Assembly (NCBI GenBank): GCA_030141605.1
Contig: JAQGDQ010000097.1
Coordinates: 485,001-549,000, forward strand
DNA length: 64,000 bases
Source: Tubiluchus corallicola
Taxonomy: Eukaryota; Priapulida; Priapulimorpha; Priapulimorphida; Tubiluchidae
Direction of reading: 5' to 3'
Shown one piece after another: positions 53,954 to 64,000 of this stretch. Under the pieces are notes generated by a model, which was not told the origin of the DNA, did not search any database, and was given only the letters and a program-made list of their open reading frames with translations. Each line of letters opens with the position of its first letter. Positions within the stretch are counted from its first letter, which is position 1. The position numbers and the translations under genes are program-made.

Positions 53954-54898
53954 CGCTTCTTTATGCTATATATATATTTCTGCGTTCAAATATCATTTCA
54001 TAAACTATCTAGTACGTTTTCTGACAGTCAGATGATTTGGCAAAAGAGGGAGTTTTTTGCTAAAAGAAGAAACATTTTTTTCGCTGACTGCGAGCAGTCA
54101 TCAATGGAATTGCTTCACTGTGATTAGAAAAAAAACTAAAATTAAATGAAAAATTGTCTTATTGTCTCATAAATGTATCTTATAAATAAATAAGAGAAAT
54201 GAAACTTATAAGGTGAAAGTTTCTAGCTAATATTATCATGCGAAAATAAAGCTGCAATACACCGTGATCGAGTGTAGAAACAATAATAAACTTTGTCATT
54301 ACCTATGCACACAAACTACACGGAGCCTTTTCCGGAATTTTTTCTATGAAAAAAATTTTCTTTTCGCGAGATCGGGCCAGCTGTCTTTCAACAAAGTTTT
54401 CTACTTTCAACTCAAACAAAATGTTAATTTGAAACACAATAGTTTAAAATGCGCAGTTAAATCCTGGATTTTACAGTTTGGCGAACTGCATAAAAGCAGT
54501 AAATTGATACCGTTGCTTTACAATAAATATGATGAATTGATAACATGGATATATCATTATTTTAATGTTGCCTCATTATTTTTTCTTTTCATAATTACGC
54601 CCACACATACTGGCATAACAAATAATTTTTAACCCCGTGTAGTAATTTTGTGTAATTTAAACACAGTACAAACGATGTCGCTAATTTTCGCTTTTAAAGA
54701 CTTTTAGCATTAAATTTACGTTCAATATGCGCAAGACTGAAACGCTTGACTTGGTAAGGTGTTCCGCAAGGTAGCGTTTTTTCGCCAAGCTTGTTGGGTG
54801 GCCGAGAAGCAGAGGCGCCGTGGTGCAATGCTCGGGGCAAGAGGAATCAGTCAAGGAGAATGAGTGACTCCACGACGTGGGCTTCCCTGCCAAGCTAA

Positions 54899-54969
54899 TT
54901 GGTTGCATTACCATCATTCACATGGTTGCATTACCATCATTCACATGGTTGCATTACCAGCATTCACAG
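54899..54969. repeat. 23-bp tandem repeat, 3 copies
   Basis: Three copies of a unit like atggttgcattaccatcatt(cac), with one substitution in the last. Confidence 0.9.
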
Positions 54970-55540
54970 CGATCTCTTCAAGAGAAATTACAACAGTGAA
55001 GTAATCGCTTTAGGCAGAAAAACGCGAAAGCCTTTGTTATTTAATACTTTAGTAATACTATTTAATACCAATCAATAAATAAGGAAATAAAACAGTATAT
55101 TTTAATTTAACTCTGTTGAACTCCAGGAAATTGAATTTCAAAGCGACGTTGTTTGTTTGTGATTATTTTACAGATGAGTGCTTGCAACGCATTTAACGCA
55201 ATTTAATTTTGACGTTTCAGTAATTTAATTTACAGATAAAAATTTCCCAGTATAATTAAGAGTTTTCTATAGCAAAATATTCTTCAATTTCATTGCGAAG
55301 GGCCATTCCTAGGTAATGAAGCAATGTGAATTCAATAAAATCAAAATTTGGATGTTTATACCAACGGCTGATGTCATTCAATGTCTAATAATTGACTGTA
55401 AGTGTGTATGCATTATAATGCTTTTGATTAGGTATTCAGATAGGATGTTGCCAAGCTTAACTTACAATGCATCATTGTTTGAGCCATTAAATTTCATTAG
55501 TAATGTGATTACTAACTTTACTTAAAATTGTGTTTGCAGA

Positions 55541-55665
55541 TAATAATACAAACAACAATAACGACGGTGTAGACGAGAACAACAACACCAACAACAGCAA
55601 CAGCAATAGGCAACAGCAACAGCAACAATAACGACAACGACCGCGATGATGATGACAACAAAATT
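55541..55665. repeat. CAA/CAG-rich trinucleotide region
   Basis: Runs of caacaa and cagcaa triplets followed by gatgatgatgac. It is not in a supported reading frame. Confidence 0.85.
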
Positions 55666-56457
55666 AAAAATAGTAATTCTCTAACTATTGTTTTCAAAAT
55701 TTTCAGTTTTTGACGACGTCAGAAACATTGTGAACTAGTGCATACAAAATAATTCGATTAATTAAATGCGTAGGCTCAATGAATTCATTGACAAGCATTC
55801 AGCCTATTAGCTAAGTCCAATAATGAAAATGTATATGCAACTGAGTGCGCATTTCTCACTTTCAATGCCTCGTGAACTTCTCACGGTTTTATTGACACTT
55901 TCAAAGCTGAGAAAACATGTCACTCATAACTTATTGACCACCGACCAGCGCTCTCGGGACAGTGGAGTTCAACACGTTTAACGTGACAATAGTTGCAGTG
56001 CTGAAGCTTAGTTTGTAATGTAGTAGGCTTACCACTTGACTGACCCCTGCATAGCTCTCAGAGGTAGGTTATTCCCTCCAAGACAAATGCAGCATCGTAA
56101 AATTCAAGAAAAAACAGAAGCTGGCGACCAGCAAGTGAAATTTGAAACTGACTTTTGGAAATTTTTACCAACATTTCCCATACGTGTGTGTCATAAAAAC
56201 ATTTAAGACTGAATAAGTTCAGATCCAAATCCAATGTCCACAGTTGATATCCGATGTCCTTGACACGTTGACCGTCACCCTCCACCGTGACCGGTCACTA
56301 CACTACTTTCAAGACCCCTTCCTTGGGTGTCTAGCCCTTTCATATCTAGAAGATTCGTGTGTTTAGGCCTCTGCGTTTGCAAGTTAACAGGAATTAAAAA
56401 TGAAAATCTAATTATTACATTTTGGCTTCGGTCTCGCGACGTTAAATAATCCCAGTT

Positions 56458-56693
56458 CATAGGCGCGCGGGTCGATTTTTCCAAGGGGAGCTTCGCCACA
56501 TTTGCCCGAGAAATACAGCGCCAACCCGAAAGAAGCGCAGGTCAACGTCCAGTGGGAGTTGGAAATGGGAATTGCCTCATGGTGAAAAAAATGTTTTTAT
56601 CATTATTTGGCCGGTGCCCGAAAAATTTGGTGATTGCCCGAAAAAATGTCTCTACCGAAGCACCCCTCAGCCCCCGGCTCGTACGCCTATGAT
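56458..56693. mobile_element. MITE-like element with inverted ends and possible target duplication
   Basis: The left end CATAGGCGCGCGGGTCG and the complement of the right end (CATAGGCGTACGAGCCG) match at about 14 of 17 positions. CCAGTT flanks both sides (56452-56457 and 56694-56699), consistent with a target-site duplication. The 236-bp interior is GC-richer than the flanks, repeats gcccgaaaaa and has no ORF, so it would be non-autonomous. The superfamily is not assigned. Confidence 0.6.
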
Positions 56694-57446
56694 CCAGTTT
56701 TAACATGTCTGAACTCTTACCGGAACTGTCTTCCCTACAAGTTTCGTGACTCTGTTCACTATAGTTTAAGAGTTACTCAATGTTAGGCATTTTGGGTCGT
56801 ATCTCACCACCTAAATGCATATGAAATAAACTTTGAATTTAACTCAAACTTTAGTGGGCATTGAATGGTAATCGAAAAATTGACCGATGTCCAAGGTCAT
56901 CCTTCACAACCCATTTTCAACGTTCCTACCGCGGATGTCTACCACTGCTAGTTTCTTAACTATAGCCTTTTTCGTATGCAGGTTAACGTGAATTAGAATG
57001 TTGAAAATTATATAAAAACACAGGCGTTCTAAAAATAAACAGATAACCTACTTTTAAGTTCATTTAGAAACGACAGTTTTGTTTGTTCAAGTTTTTATTT
57101 GTTTGCAAGTGACACTGTATTAATAACTAATGTCACTAATTTGCGTATTCTGAGATAAACCCAACTTAAAACGTCAGTTTATCAATTTAGATAAACAGAA
57201 TAAACATACATTTTCGTAATGAGCTTACGTCACCGACGGGCAGGCCTAAATATCTATACCCTCATCTGGTCATTTTTTGCTAAAACTAAATTATAGCTCT
57301 ATTAATACCGTACAAGCTGCTATGTTATCGAAACGGTGTGCTTCCTATCATAATTAATTGGCTACGCTTGCTTACTGTTTATAATGTACTACATATGGTT
57401 CTGTTAGTTTACATAAAGTGATTAACCTTACGTGCATTTACCGCAG

Positions 57447-57675
57447 AAACGAAGAAGCTTGACTTGCTGAACCAATTACGAAACCAGTATAATCAATACT
57501 TTTCAAATACCGATCAACAGAAAAAGTACCTACGCCAAAGGACGTGGCAAAATGCTTTAGAAAAATTATTCTCAAAAGATTTATTCCAGAATTTAAATAA
57601 TTTCACACTCAAATACCGTTTGGCAGAAAAAAGTAGCGATGCCTACGCATGTGTTTTTAATGCTAATGGTTTTCG
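57447..57675 (+). CDS. unassigned exon-like ORF
   Basis: Acceptor gtgcatttaccgcag, then an open phase-1 frame of about 76 codons, then donor TTTTCG|gtaaag in phase 2. The peptide is helical and charged (TKKLDLLNQLRNQYNQYF, QQKKYLRQRTWQNALEKLF, TLKYRLAEKSSDAYACVF) and looks more protein-like than surrounding frames. No partner exon was found and I recognise no domain. It may be a decayed mobile-element piece or an exon of an unrecognised gene. Confidence 0.3.
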
Positions 57676-58080
57676 GTAAAGCAATGTCGCGGGAAAAGAG
57701 CCTGCAGCTAAAAATTGTGGTTATTATAGTTCTTGTGAGCTTTTCAAAGAAAACACACAGGCATCTACTTAAAAACTTATGGATCACTGATACATTAAGA
57801 GCTGCACGTGTTCTCATGATTTCAACTTAAATTTAATATCGGCTGTAAACTGCACTAAGATTACTCTTTAGCAGCTAAAAATGCACATTTTTCATAGTCG
57901 TACAAAGGGTGGTGGTGGGGTGGCAACACTCCTGGGGCAAAAGAACTGTACACATTCATTGCAAATAATTACAATTTAAAACTTAAACATGAAGATTTCA
58001 ATATTCATTAATTGCTTACGTACTGCACCACCTCTTTTACTGGACGGGGCAATAGAAGGATGACATTACTTTTATTTCTG

Positions 58081-58310
58081 TCGTCGTCATGGTAACCAGC
58101 AGAGACTCTGCTTTCTTTTCCACTGTCATGGTGATCAGCAGAGAACTCTGCCTTCCAAGTCTGTTGTCATGGTGATCAGCAGAGAACTCCGCCTTCCCAG
58201 TCCGTTGTCATGGTGATCAGCAGAGAACACTGCTTTCCAAGTCCGTTGTCATGATGATCAGCAGAGAACTCTGTCTTCTCAGTCCGTTGTCCTGGCAACA
58301 GAATTCCTAA
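58081..58310. repeat. 41-bp tandem repeat, about 5.5 copies
   Basis: A unit like gttgtcatggtgatcagcag followed by agaactctgccttcccagtcc repeats at 58163, 58204, 58245 and 58286, with more diverged copies before. Confidence 0.92.
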
Positions 58311-60265
58311 CAGTCGTTTGCTGAACGTAATCTGTTGCTAGACCAATGTGGATGTATTTCCTTGTATGTAGGGGACAGTATAACAAAACGATGAAATAAT
58401 TTTCTGTCCGTATTTAGTGGTATTGTAACGACGGCAAAATGCCGTTTACTGTCACTCCGTCGCTTTACGAAGTCATAATTTAGATATTGCATACTGGCGT
58501 CTAGAAATGTGATGTTATGGTTCCAGTGATCTACTGGCGAAAGGGCAGGTGTACTTTCCAGTTCAGCACCTGTCCCGTAATCGCAATCAGTATGAGGAAC
58601 ATGACAGCGAAATCTAGCTGTTTGTTTCTATAAATTTCCTACTTTTAATTCGACACTACTCTTTATAAAGTACAACAATCCATTATTGACTTCTTGGTCG
58701 CCGTCATAATAGTGAAAATAGTGAATTTTGAAAATAGTCAAACTAAACGGAACAATAATGAAATAAAAAAATACCATTTATATATGTCAATAAGCTATAA
58801 TGTATATAGTTTATTGCCAAAATTCATATTTTCTACAACCAAGTGATATAGCAAAAACATAACATATAAAACAATTTGTCCAGGGACAAGCAAGACGCAT
58901 CATTACATGAAATGTATTTTTAGTGCGATATTAATTACAATCGTGAATATTTGCAGAAGTTGAAAATTATTAAGTTAAAGATTATTATTTCTGCAAAATT
59001 TAGCAAGTTTACGGAAATATTTGGCTATATTTGTGATGAGCTGTGTCATAAAAGAAAGTGATATCATGAATGGGATCATCAAAAGTTCATTTTATTTGTA
59101 CACTGCATCTCACAATTATCATTAAAATACAGATTATTATCAATTAAAGTAAATATAAATACAAATGCAATATAGCCCAGAAATTACAAAAAAAAAGAGT
59201 CTGTAGCAGCTAGCATATATGCGTACAAATTACATTACACAATAATTTTGATGCATACAGTTTGAGCCTAAAAGCATAACTTGATAGGCTAAACTGCACG
59301 TTCAAACCTTAAAGAAAGGATTAATAATTGAGATAATGATGATATATACATAGATGTGGGGGGAGGGAGGGAGAGAAGTGAATGAAAGATGAAATGGAGC
59401 GAGAACTAATCATGATCATTATTTTCGGGAAATTCTATAACCGCATGAGTAAGAGTAACAGCATTCAAATCACAAAACTGACATATTCTGTTTTCCCGTT
59501 TGGTCCTGCTGCACCTGCCAGTCTCAATTCGTAGGTAGTGGTTTCTTACTCTGAAACTTGAAAGAATTATTCTGTAATGTTCCAAAAGAATGCTGTCATC
59601 ATAAAGTAAGGAGGTTTGATCAGCTCGGGGTTTATACTACAATATACAAGCTCTTGGAATAGCAGAGTTTATTAGCAGTTCTTGGAGTAGCAGAGTATCT
59701 TATACTACAAAGTGGTTGCAAAATTATTTGCACCAATCTTCATTAAATTAGGCTACACCTGCCCACACGTTGGTAAAGCTTGAGTCAGTAACTTCCAGAA
59801 AGTCGCGAGAAATTCATTTTTTTCATACAGTACAATTTATATGAATAAGTAATAATACAAAAATAAAAAAATATCACAATTGTTTCTATACAAGTGCACT
59901 CTCGAGTGCAAAGAAGTGCCACATCACGGAGATTTCGGATTCTACTAAGATTGAGATTGGTGAAAAGAAACATTTCTTCTATAGGGTGTAATTGTGTCAT
60001 GACTTATGAAGTTCAGCAAAACTTTTTTCTTAAGGTTTAAACAACATTTGCATTACGCCGAATTCTACGTTTAAATTAAACTCAGAATAAATTTAATTTC
60101 CAGTACTGATTCTGCTAGTCTTAGATCTAAGCAAACAGTCAAGCTAACAGCTACTGACGCCGTGGATGCTGTCACCATAGTAACTGCTACTCATAGAAAC
60201 ACAAAATGTAGAAACATGATTTTCTCTGACATTTTATCCCATTTTGGCAATTTTTTCAAACCATA

Positions 60266-60404
60266 ATGAATTTTTGGCTTATTTGGTGTACGATATTGCC
60301 TCACCAGTTAATTAATGCGGTCAACATCAACTCGTCAAAATGGATGGAATTACTACCAAATGTTGTAACAGACAAAGTTCCACTTCATGAACTAGCTATA
60401 CCAG
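60266..60404 (+). CDS. PLCXD-like exon 1
   Basis: ATG with A at -3. It encodes the hydrophobic leader and VPLHELAIP, and ends in phase 1 at CCAG|gtatat, so the Gly before the catalytic SHN is split across the intron. Confidence 0.82.
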
Positions 60405-62610
60405 GTATATCGTTTTACATATTTATTTTCTTTTGAACTATAAAATATTTGCGTTTTTAAATTGGCTTGCGCAAAAGTCTAAGCGCATAAACATTTTCTA
60501 TTATTATATTTAACTCTAATTTTGAAAGCTTAAGCTTATGCAGGTTCCACAACTTAATTGAAAATATTTTTGTACGGATGAGTAGTGTATTGCGTTGTTT
60601 TCCGGCCTTTGTAACCATTTTTGTGTAGTCGTCACTAATCTAAATGTCAATAGTCTTGTAGTAGGAACAAATTAGCGCATTATACATTACAGACCTATAG
60701 AGAATTTCAACAACATAGGCCTTCATATGGAGAAAGTTGGGTGTCTATCTTACTATAGTGGAATAGTATAAACTTGACCTTTTGACAGTTTTGTAGCCAA
60801 GAAAGAGTTAATTAATATTATAATCTAAAGTGCTAACAAGCAATATGGCATCTCATTATTATATTAGTTTTTTACCACTTATTGTTGGAATAACAACATC
60901 TGTTCCAGTGTGATAACGTTTTTAATTGTAGTTTCTTCTCATTTAGGTTCACATAACTCGTTCACGTATCCATTCACCAGTAGAACTCGCCTGGGACCAG
61001 ATGATTGCTTATTAGAAGAATATTTGTTTGGCAAGCGTATCCTAGTGGTTAGAAAGTATTGTTATTCTTAGTTGCACAATGTAGAAGAGACAAAAACTCA
61101 TTCAGAGTTATAGATTTTTCATACCTCAGTTACCAGTATTTTCTACAAAATCATTGTCTCACCGAAAAAGGAAACTGTTAGAAATATTAGAAATACTAAT
61201 AGATCATTCTACTGATCAACAAAGTCATTTTTAATGTGTTTGGAAAAATTACAAGTTTGGTATTAATAGTTAAAGTCATCATTATTTCCACCGAGTATTG
61301 ATCCAACTCCTTTCAGTTTTATGTGCAGAACAGCTCCAATGTGTTTCTTGTTGCAGTATTTTAACCATTTTTGAGCTATCAGAAGCCTGCCAGGCGACAC
61401 AAAAAACGCTTAGGCTGTCTTGCGAAAACACTATCTTTATCTACTAAATACTGAAAAGGACAATTGTCTAAGCAATGGTCAGCCATTGCTATGATACTGT
61501 TGCTCTAAAGAAATCAAGTGCTACATTCTAGCTTCGTCCACAAAAATGTCTTCTGTAAATTTTGCATAAATTCCCCTAGTAAAAAATCAACAAATGGTAT
61601 ATATGTGTGATTTTCGTGTGCTTAATCTTATGTTGCAATGGACTTTTTATCTGATTTGAACACCGTTTTAAAATGTAGTTATATTTATTGTTTTGCAGAG
61701 CTGGTGCAAATGTCAGGATGCGACCCCTACTGAGCAACTGACACGAGGCGTGCGCTACTTTGAAGGTAAAATTGGTTTCTCAGATAAGCAGCCACCAGCC
61801 CTTGATCAAAACGTTAATTTTACACACGGCCTTTTTGGTAAAAGTGTAATTGAGGTGATGCGCGAAATAAATTCGTTTTTGAAACTTCATCCGAAAGAAG
61901 TTGTGATTATTGAGTATACTAATTTTTACGGCATCGAATCACCAATGCATAATGACATCCTCCTTGCGGCTAAGCACCTATTTCAGGACTTATTAGTACC
62001 ACCGCCGTCACAAGGAAAATTTTATACTCTGAGGGACCTTTGGATGAATCGCCAGCAGGTCATTCTTATTTACCACCATCCTATGGCCCAAGCGAAAAAA
62101 TATGCTGACTTTGTCTGGCCAGGATCGTTTGTGGATCGCACTGCAGTAAATGCAGTAGAAAAATTGAAAGCTGCTCATATAGACATACGAAGATTGATGA
62201 ACAACCTGAAAACAATCTATGCTGACTGGCCAAGATCAAAGGATAAATTTCAAATTACTCCAGCTTATCTGCCAGCTCGGACAGTCGACCGAAACACGCT
62301 TGTAAAGAAGGCGAAAGGAGGGGACATTAACGTTAAAGAAGTGTACGGCGGCAATATGAATAAACATGTCGCTGAGTGGTTTAACACAGGCAAAGTTTCA
62401 GCAGGAAGTATATATATCAATATTATAACAATGGATTATATGCATCTTAGTGGACTGATTGAAGCTACAGTAAGTCTGAATTATCTAGCCCGGGAGGAAA
62501 GAACATTAAAAACAAGAGATATTTCTGGTACAAGTAAGACAACACCTGACCAAGTCAAGATCGTGAGGTTTGTGATTTTGGTGTTGCTTCTTGCAATTTC
62601 TTTTTATTAG
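60266..62610 (+). CDS. PI-PLC X-domain protein (PLCXD-like), three exons
   Basis: A 383-residue protein of the single-domain phosphatidylinositol-specific phospholipase C X family. Landmarks: N-terminal hydrophobic MNFWLIWCTIL, LAIPGSHNSF with the first catalytic His at 49, TEQLTRGVRYF at 91-101, NFTHGLFG with the second His at 123, then HPKEVVIIEYTNFYG and LRDLWMNRQQVILIYHHP. Family enzymes cleave PI head groups. Here the usual acidic/basic motif after GVRY-F (D-x-R in bacterial enzymes and PLCXDs) reads E102-G-K104, so activity is uncertain. The C terminus is a hydrophobic run (IVRFVILVLLLAISFY) after a small-residue stretch (SGTSKT), which could be a GPI signal or tail anchor. Phases agree at both junctions. 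Human PLCXDs are about 320 residues. Confidence 0.88.
60947..61047 (+). CDS. PLCXD-like exon 2
   Basis: Acceptor ttctcatttag, phase 1. It contains SHNSFTYPFTSRTRLG with the catalytic His. The donor GTG|gttaga (phase 0) was chosen because it joins RILV to SWCKCQ, matching the family's VVLKW-like segment; other GT sites put the join out of phase or lose this match. Confidence 0.72.
61699..62610 (+). CDS. PLCXD-like exon 3
   Basis: Acceptor tattgttttgcag, phase 0, 303 codons to TAG. It carries most of the X domain and the hydrophobic C terminus. Confidence 0.92.
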   Translation, partial: SWCKCQDATPTEQLTRGVRYFEGKIGFSDKQPPALDQNVNFTHGLFGKSVIEVMREINSFLKLHPKEVVIIEYTNFYGIESPMHNDILLAAKHLFQDLLVPPPSQGKFYTLRDLWMNRQQVILIYHHPMAQAKKYADFVWPGSFVDRTAVNAVEKLKAAHIDIRRLMNNLKTIYADWPRSKDKFQITPAYLPARTVDRNTLVKKAKGGDINVKEVYGGNMNKHVAEWFNTGKVSAGSIYINIITMDYMHLSGLIEATVSLNYLAREERTLKTRDISGTSKTTPDQVKIVRFVILVLLLAISFY

Positions 62611-62797
62611 TCATCAACTGGAAAAAGTGCAGTAAGACAACAGTAAAACTATAGTCTGCACTGGTAGCAAAATATGCTGATCGCTAAAAACTACTTCTTT
62701 TGTGTGCTCTTAATCATTTTCAGCGGTGCCGGTATTTTCGATACTACATTGTCATTTAAAAACACCAGTAGTCTTCTTTAACCCTTTCATACCCGCT

Positions 62798-62813
62798 GTA
62801 TCCCGTGGGATAC
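62798..62813. repeat. 16-bp perfect palindrome in PLCXD-like 3' region
   Basis: gtatcccgtgggatac has 7-bp complementary arms and a gt centre, about 25 bp before the poly(A) signal. Confidence 0.75.
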
Positions 62814-62838
62814 GAGAATATTTTCTGCCTTTAAAATT

Positions 62839-62844
62839 AATAAA
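62839..62844 (+). terminator. AATAAA poly(A) signal, PLCXD-like gene
   Basis: Canonical hexamer 229 bp after the stop codon. Confidence 0.55.
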
Positions 62845-64000
62845 ATTTTAAAACTGACAGTTATTTGATCTGTTAATAGTTATTTTTATTTAAGCCAATA
62901 ACAATAGACTAAAAATGGTGATATAATGGCAAACTAGAAAATCTACATAGCATAAAAAACTGCGCAAGGTGCAGTACTTTAGAGACGACTTTGTACAGAT
63001 CAGCATAGCATGCATACTAAATGTCTTAAATACAGCAGTTGCAAAATGAAGAGCATTTCATGCTTCCATTGAATCCCAATGTATCCCCTAGGATGCAGGC
63101 TATATTTAGCACACGGACACAGGTAGAAAAAATAGCTAGAACGCGTCAGCATAAATAATGACAGTCTGACTACTGCTGCTCAAGACAACTCACCTACCCA
63201 CACAGGTGAAAAAGCAATAAAGCAAAGTCAAACAAATTTCCTCCTAATACAAAGAGGCTGCACAGGCACTATTTAACAGAAACATTGAGAAGTCTTCATG
63301 ATAACAGCAAACTTTGACTAGGCACTTTCTAATATGAGCAGCCAATAGCATTGTCTGTGTCTGGGAATTCAGGCAGCAACGAAAAGGTGTTTCCATGATG
63401 CGGCCCCTCACAAGACCTCAGCATTCTGATTTACAAGCATAATTTACATGAACGAGATACAACAGAGTTACCGAATTCCTTTTGAACTCATTCGTGAGTG
63501 CTTTGAAGAACACTTAAGGAACTGATATTATCACGTGAAACGTTAGAGTATAGACCTTTGTTGGGGTCCTAGTAACCTGACTCATTTAAAAAAAGCAAAT
63601 AACTAACTGTACCGTAAAACTGTTTGGGTATAAGCAATACCCAAGTCAATAGCCTGTAATATTATGCTGTCAACTATACTGTAAGCACCCTTTTCTGATT
63701 TTTCCCGGAGGAACATGAATAAACATTTGATTCCTTAGAAGGACTTCTTAGGATTTATCAAATCAGCTCAAAAATGATACGTATACCAAGTATCCATATA
63801 CCAAGGAAGAAAAGCATTAGCTAATAAAATTTCTCAAACTGAATAAGGCATGAGCTCGAAGGACTGGAGCTGATCAAAGGCAGGACCTTAGCGGTGCTAA
63901 GGTCAAAGTTCACAGCCAGCTCATACATAAGTTAGTTGGTGTGTATGAGTAAAACGTTACGTCACATACGAGAACGACTTTTCCTCGTTTTCTGTTTCAG
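62845..64000. other. downstream intergenic region ending at a splice acceptor
   Basis: No gene was found. The final bases, cgttttctgtttcag, form a near-ideal acceptor whose exon would start at 64001, outside the window. Confidence 0.5.

Larger units (their letters stand above)
51330..60265. other. FoxF 3' UTR and intergenic region
   Basis: Canonical AATAAA signals after FoxF lie at 52916-52921, 53044-53049 and 53948-53953, so the 3' UTR may be long. Beyond that I see tandem arrays, a MITE-like element and one exon-like ORF, listed separately, and otherwise nothing coding. Confidence 0.55.

Noticed and set aside
54264-54632. 122-codon open frame downstream of FoxF
   Set aside because: AT-rich, no domain, no flanking splice signals; treated as chance.
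59358-59371. G-rich tract as a G-quadruplex
   Set aside because: GGGGGGAGGGAGGG has only three separated G runs, one of them long; a stable three-tetrad structure is doubtful and there is no gene context.
61765-61785. Possible donor GAAG|gtaaaa inside PLCXD-like exon 3, with a nearby acceptor
   Set aside because: The implied intron would be about 20 nt, too short to splice, and the direct reading continues the X domain through the second His.

Overview
This is a window of intron-rich, AT-rich animal nuclear DNA. It has GT-AG introns of several hundred bases to 6 kb, AATAAA poly(A) signals, many microsatellites and minisatellites, and no prokaryotic features. A nearly chordate-like FoxF forkhead domain and a large Ig/fibronectin-III receptor point to a bilaterian, probably a marine invertebrate. 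I cannot name the phylum from sequence alone. The identified genes rest on spliced exon models that I read by hand; phases match at every junction reported.

Layout: (1) About 3.2-30.4 kb, + strand: the 3' part of a large cell-surface receptor gene. It has 22 exons and about 1505 codons in the window, and the 5' end is missing. It encodes eight Ig domains, three FN3 domains, one membrane helix and a cytoplasmic tail of about 430 residues ending in a possible class II PDZ ligand. (2) About 26.6-27.0 kb and 32.7-34.0 kb, - strand: two related, broken copies of an intronless amine-receptor-like class A GPCR. One lies inside a receptor intron and is collapsed by an internal deletion. The other lies just beyond the receptor's 3' end and carries frameshifts and a stop. 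(3) About 34-43.5 kb: mostly non-coding, with microsatellites, an AT-rich perfect hairpin and a P-loop-like ORF remnant. (4) 44.2-51.3 kb, + strand: a complete two-exon FoxF gene with a 5.9 kb intron. A small, unexplained - strand ORF sits just upstream. (5) About 51.3-60.2 kb: mostly non-coding, with tandem arrays, a 236 bp MITE-like element and one exon-like ORF. (6) 60.3-62.6 kb, + strand: a complete three-exon PI-PLC X-domain (PLCXD-like) gene. It encodes an N-terminal hydrophobic leader, a C-terminal hydrophobic tail and an altered catalytic motif. The last bases of the window form a good splice acceptor, so another exon may begin just outside.

The genes do not look like one pathway: they are an adhesion or guidance-type receptor, a mesodermal transcription factor and a secreted or membrane phospholipase-like protein. 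I found no clearly novel multi-gene system. The items most worth checking are the PLC-like protein with substituted catalytic residues, the minisatellite touching a splice acceptor, the GPCR pseudogene pair, and the unassigned exon-like ORFs.
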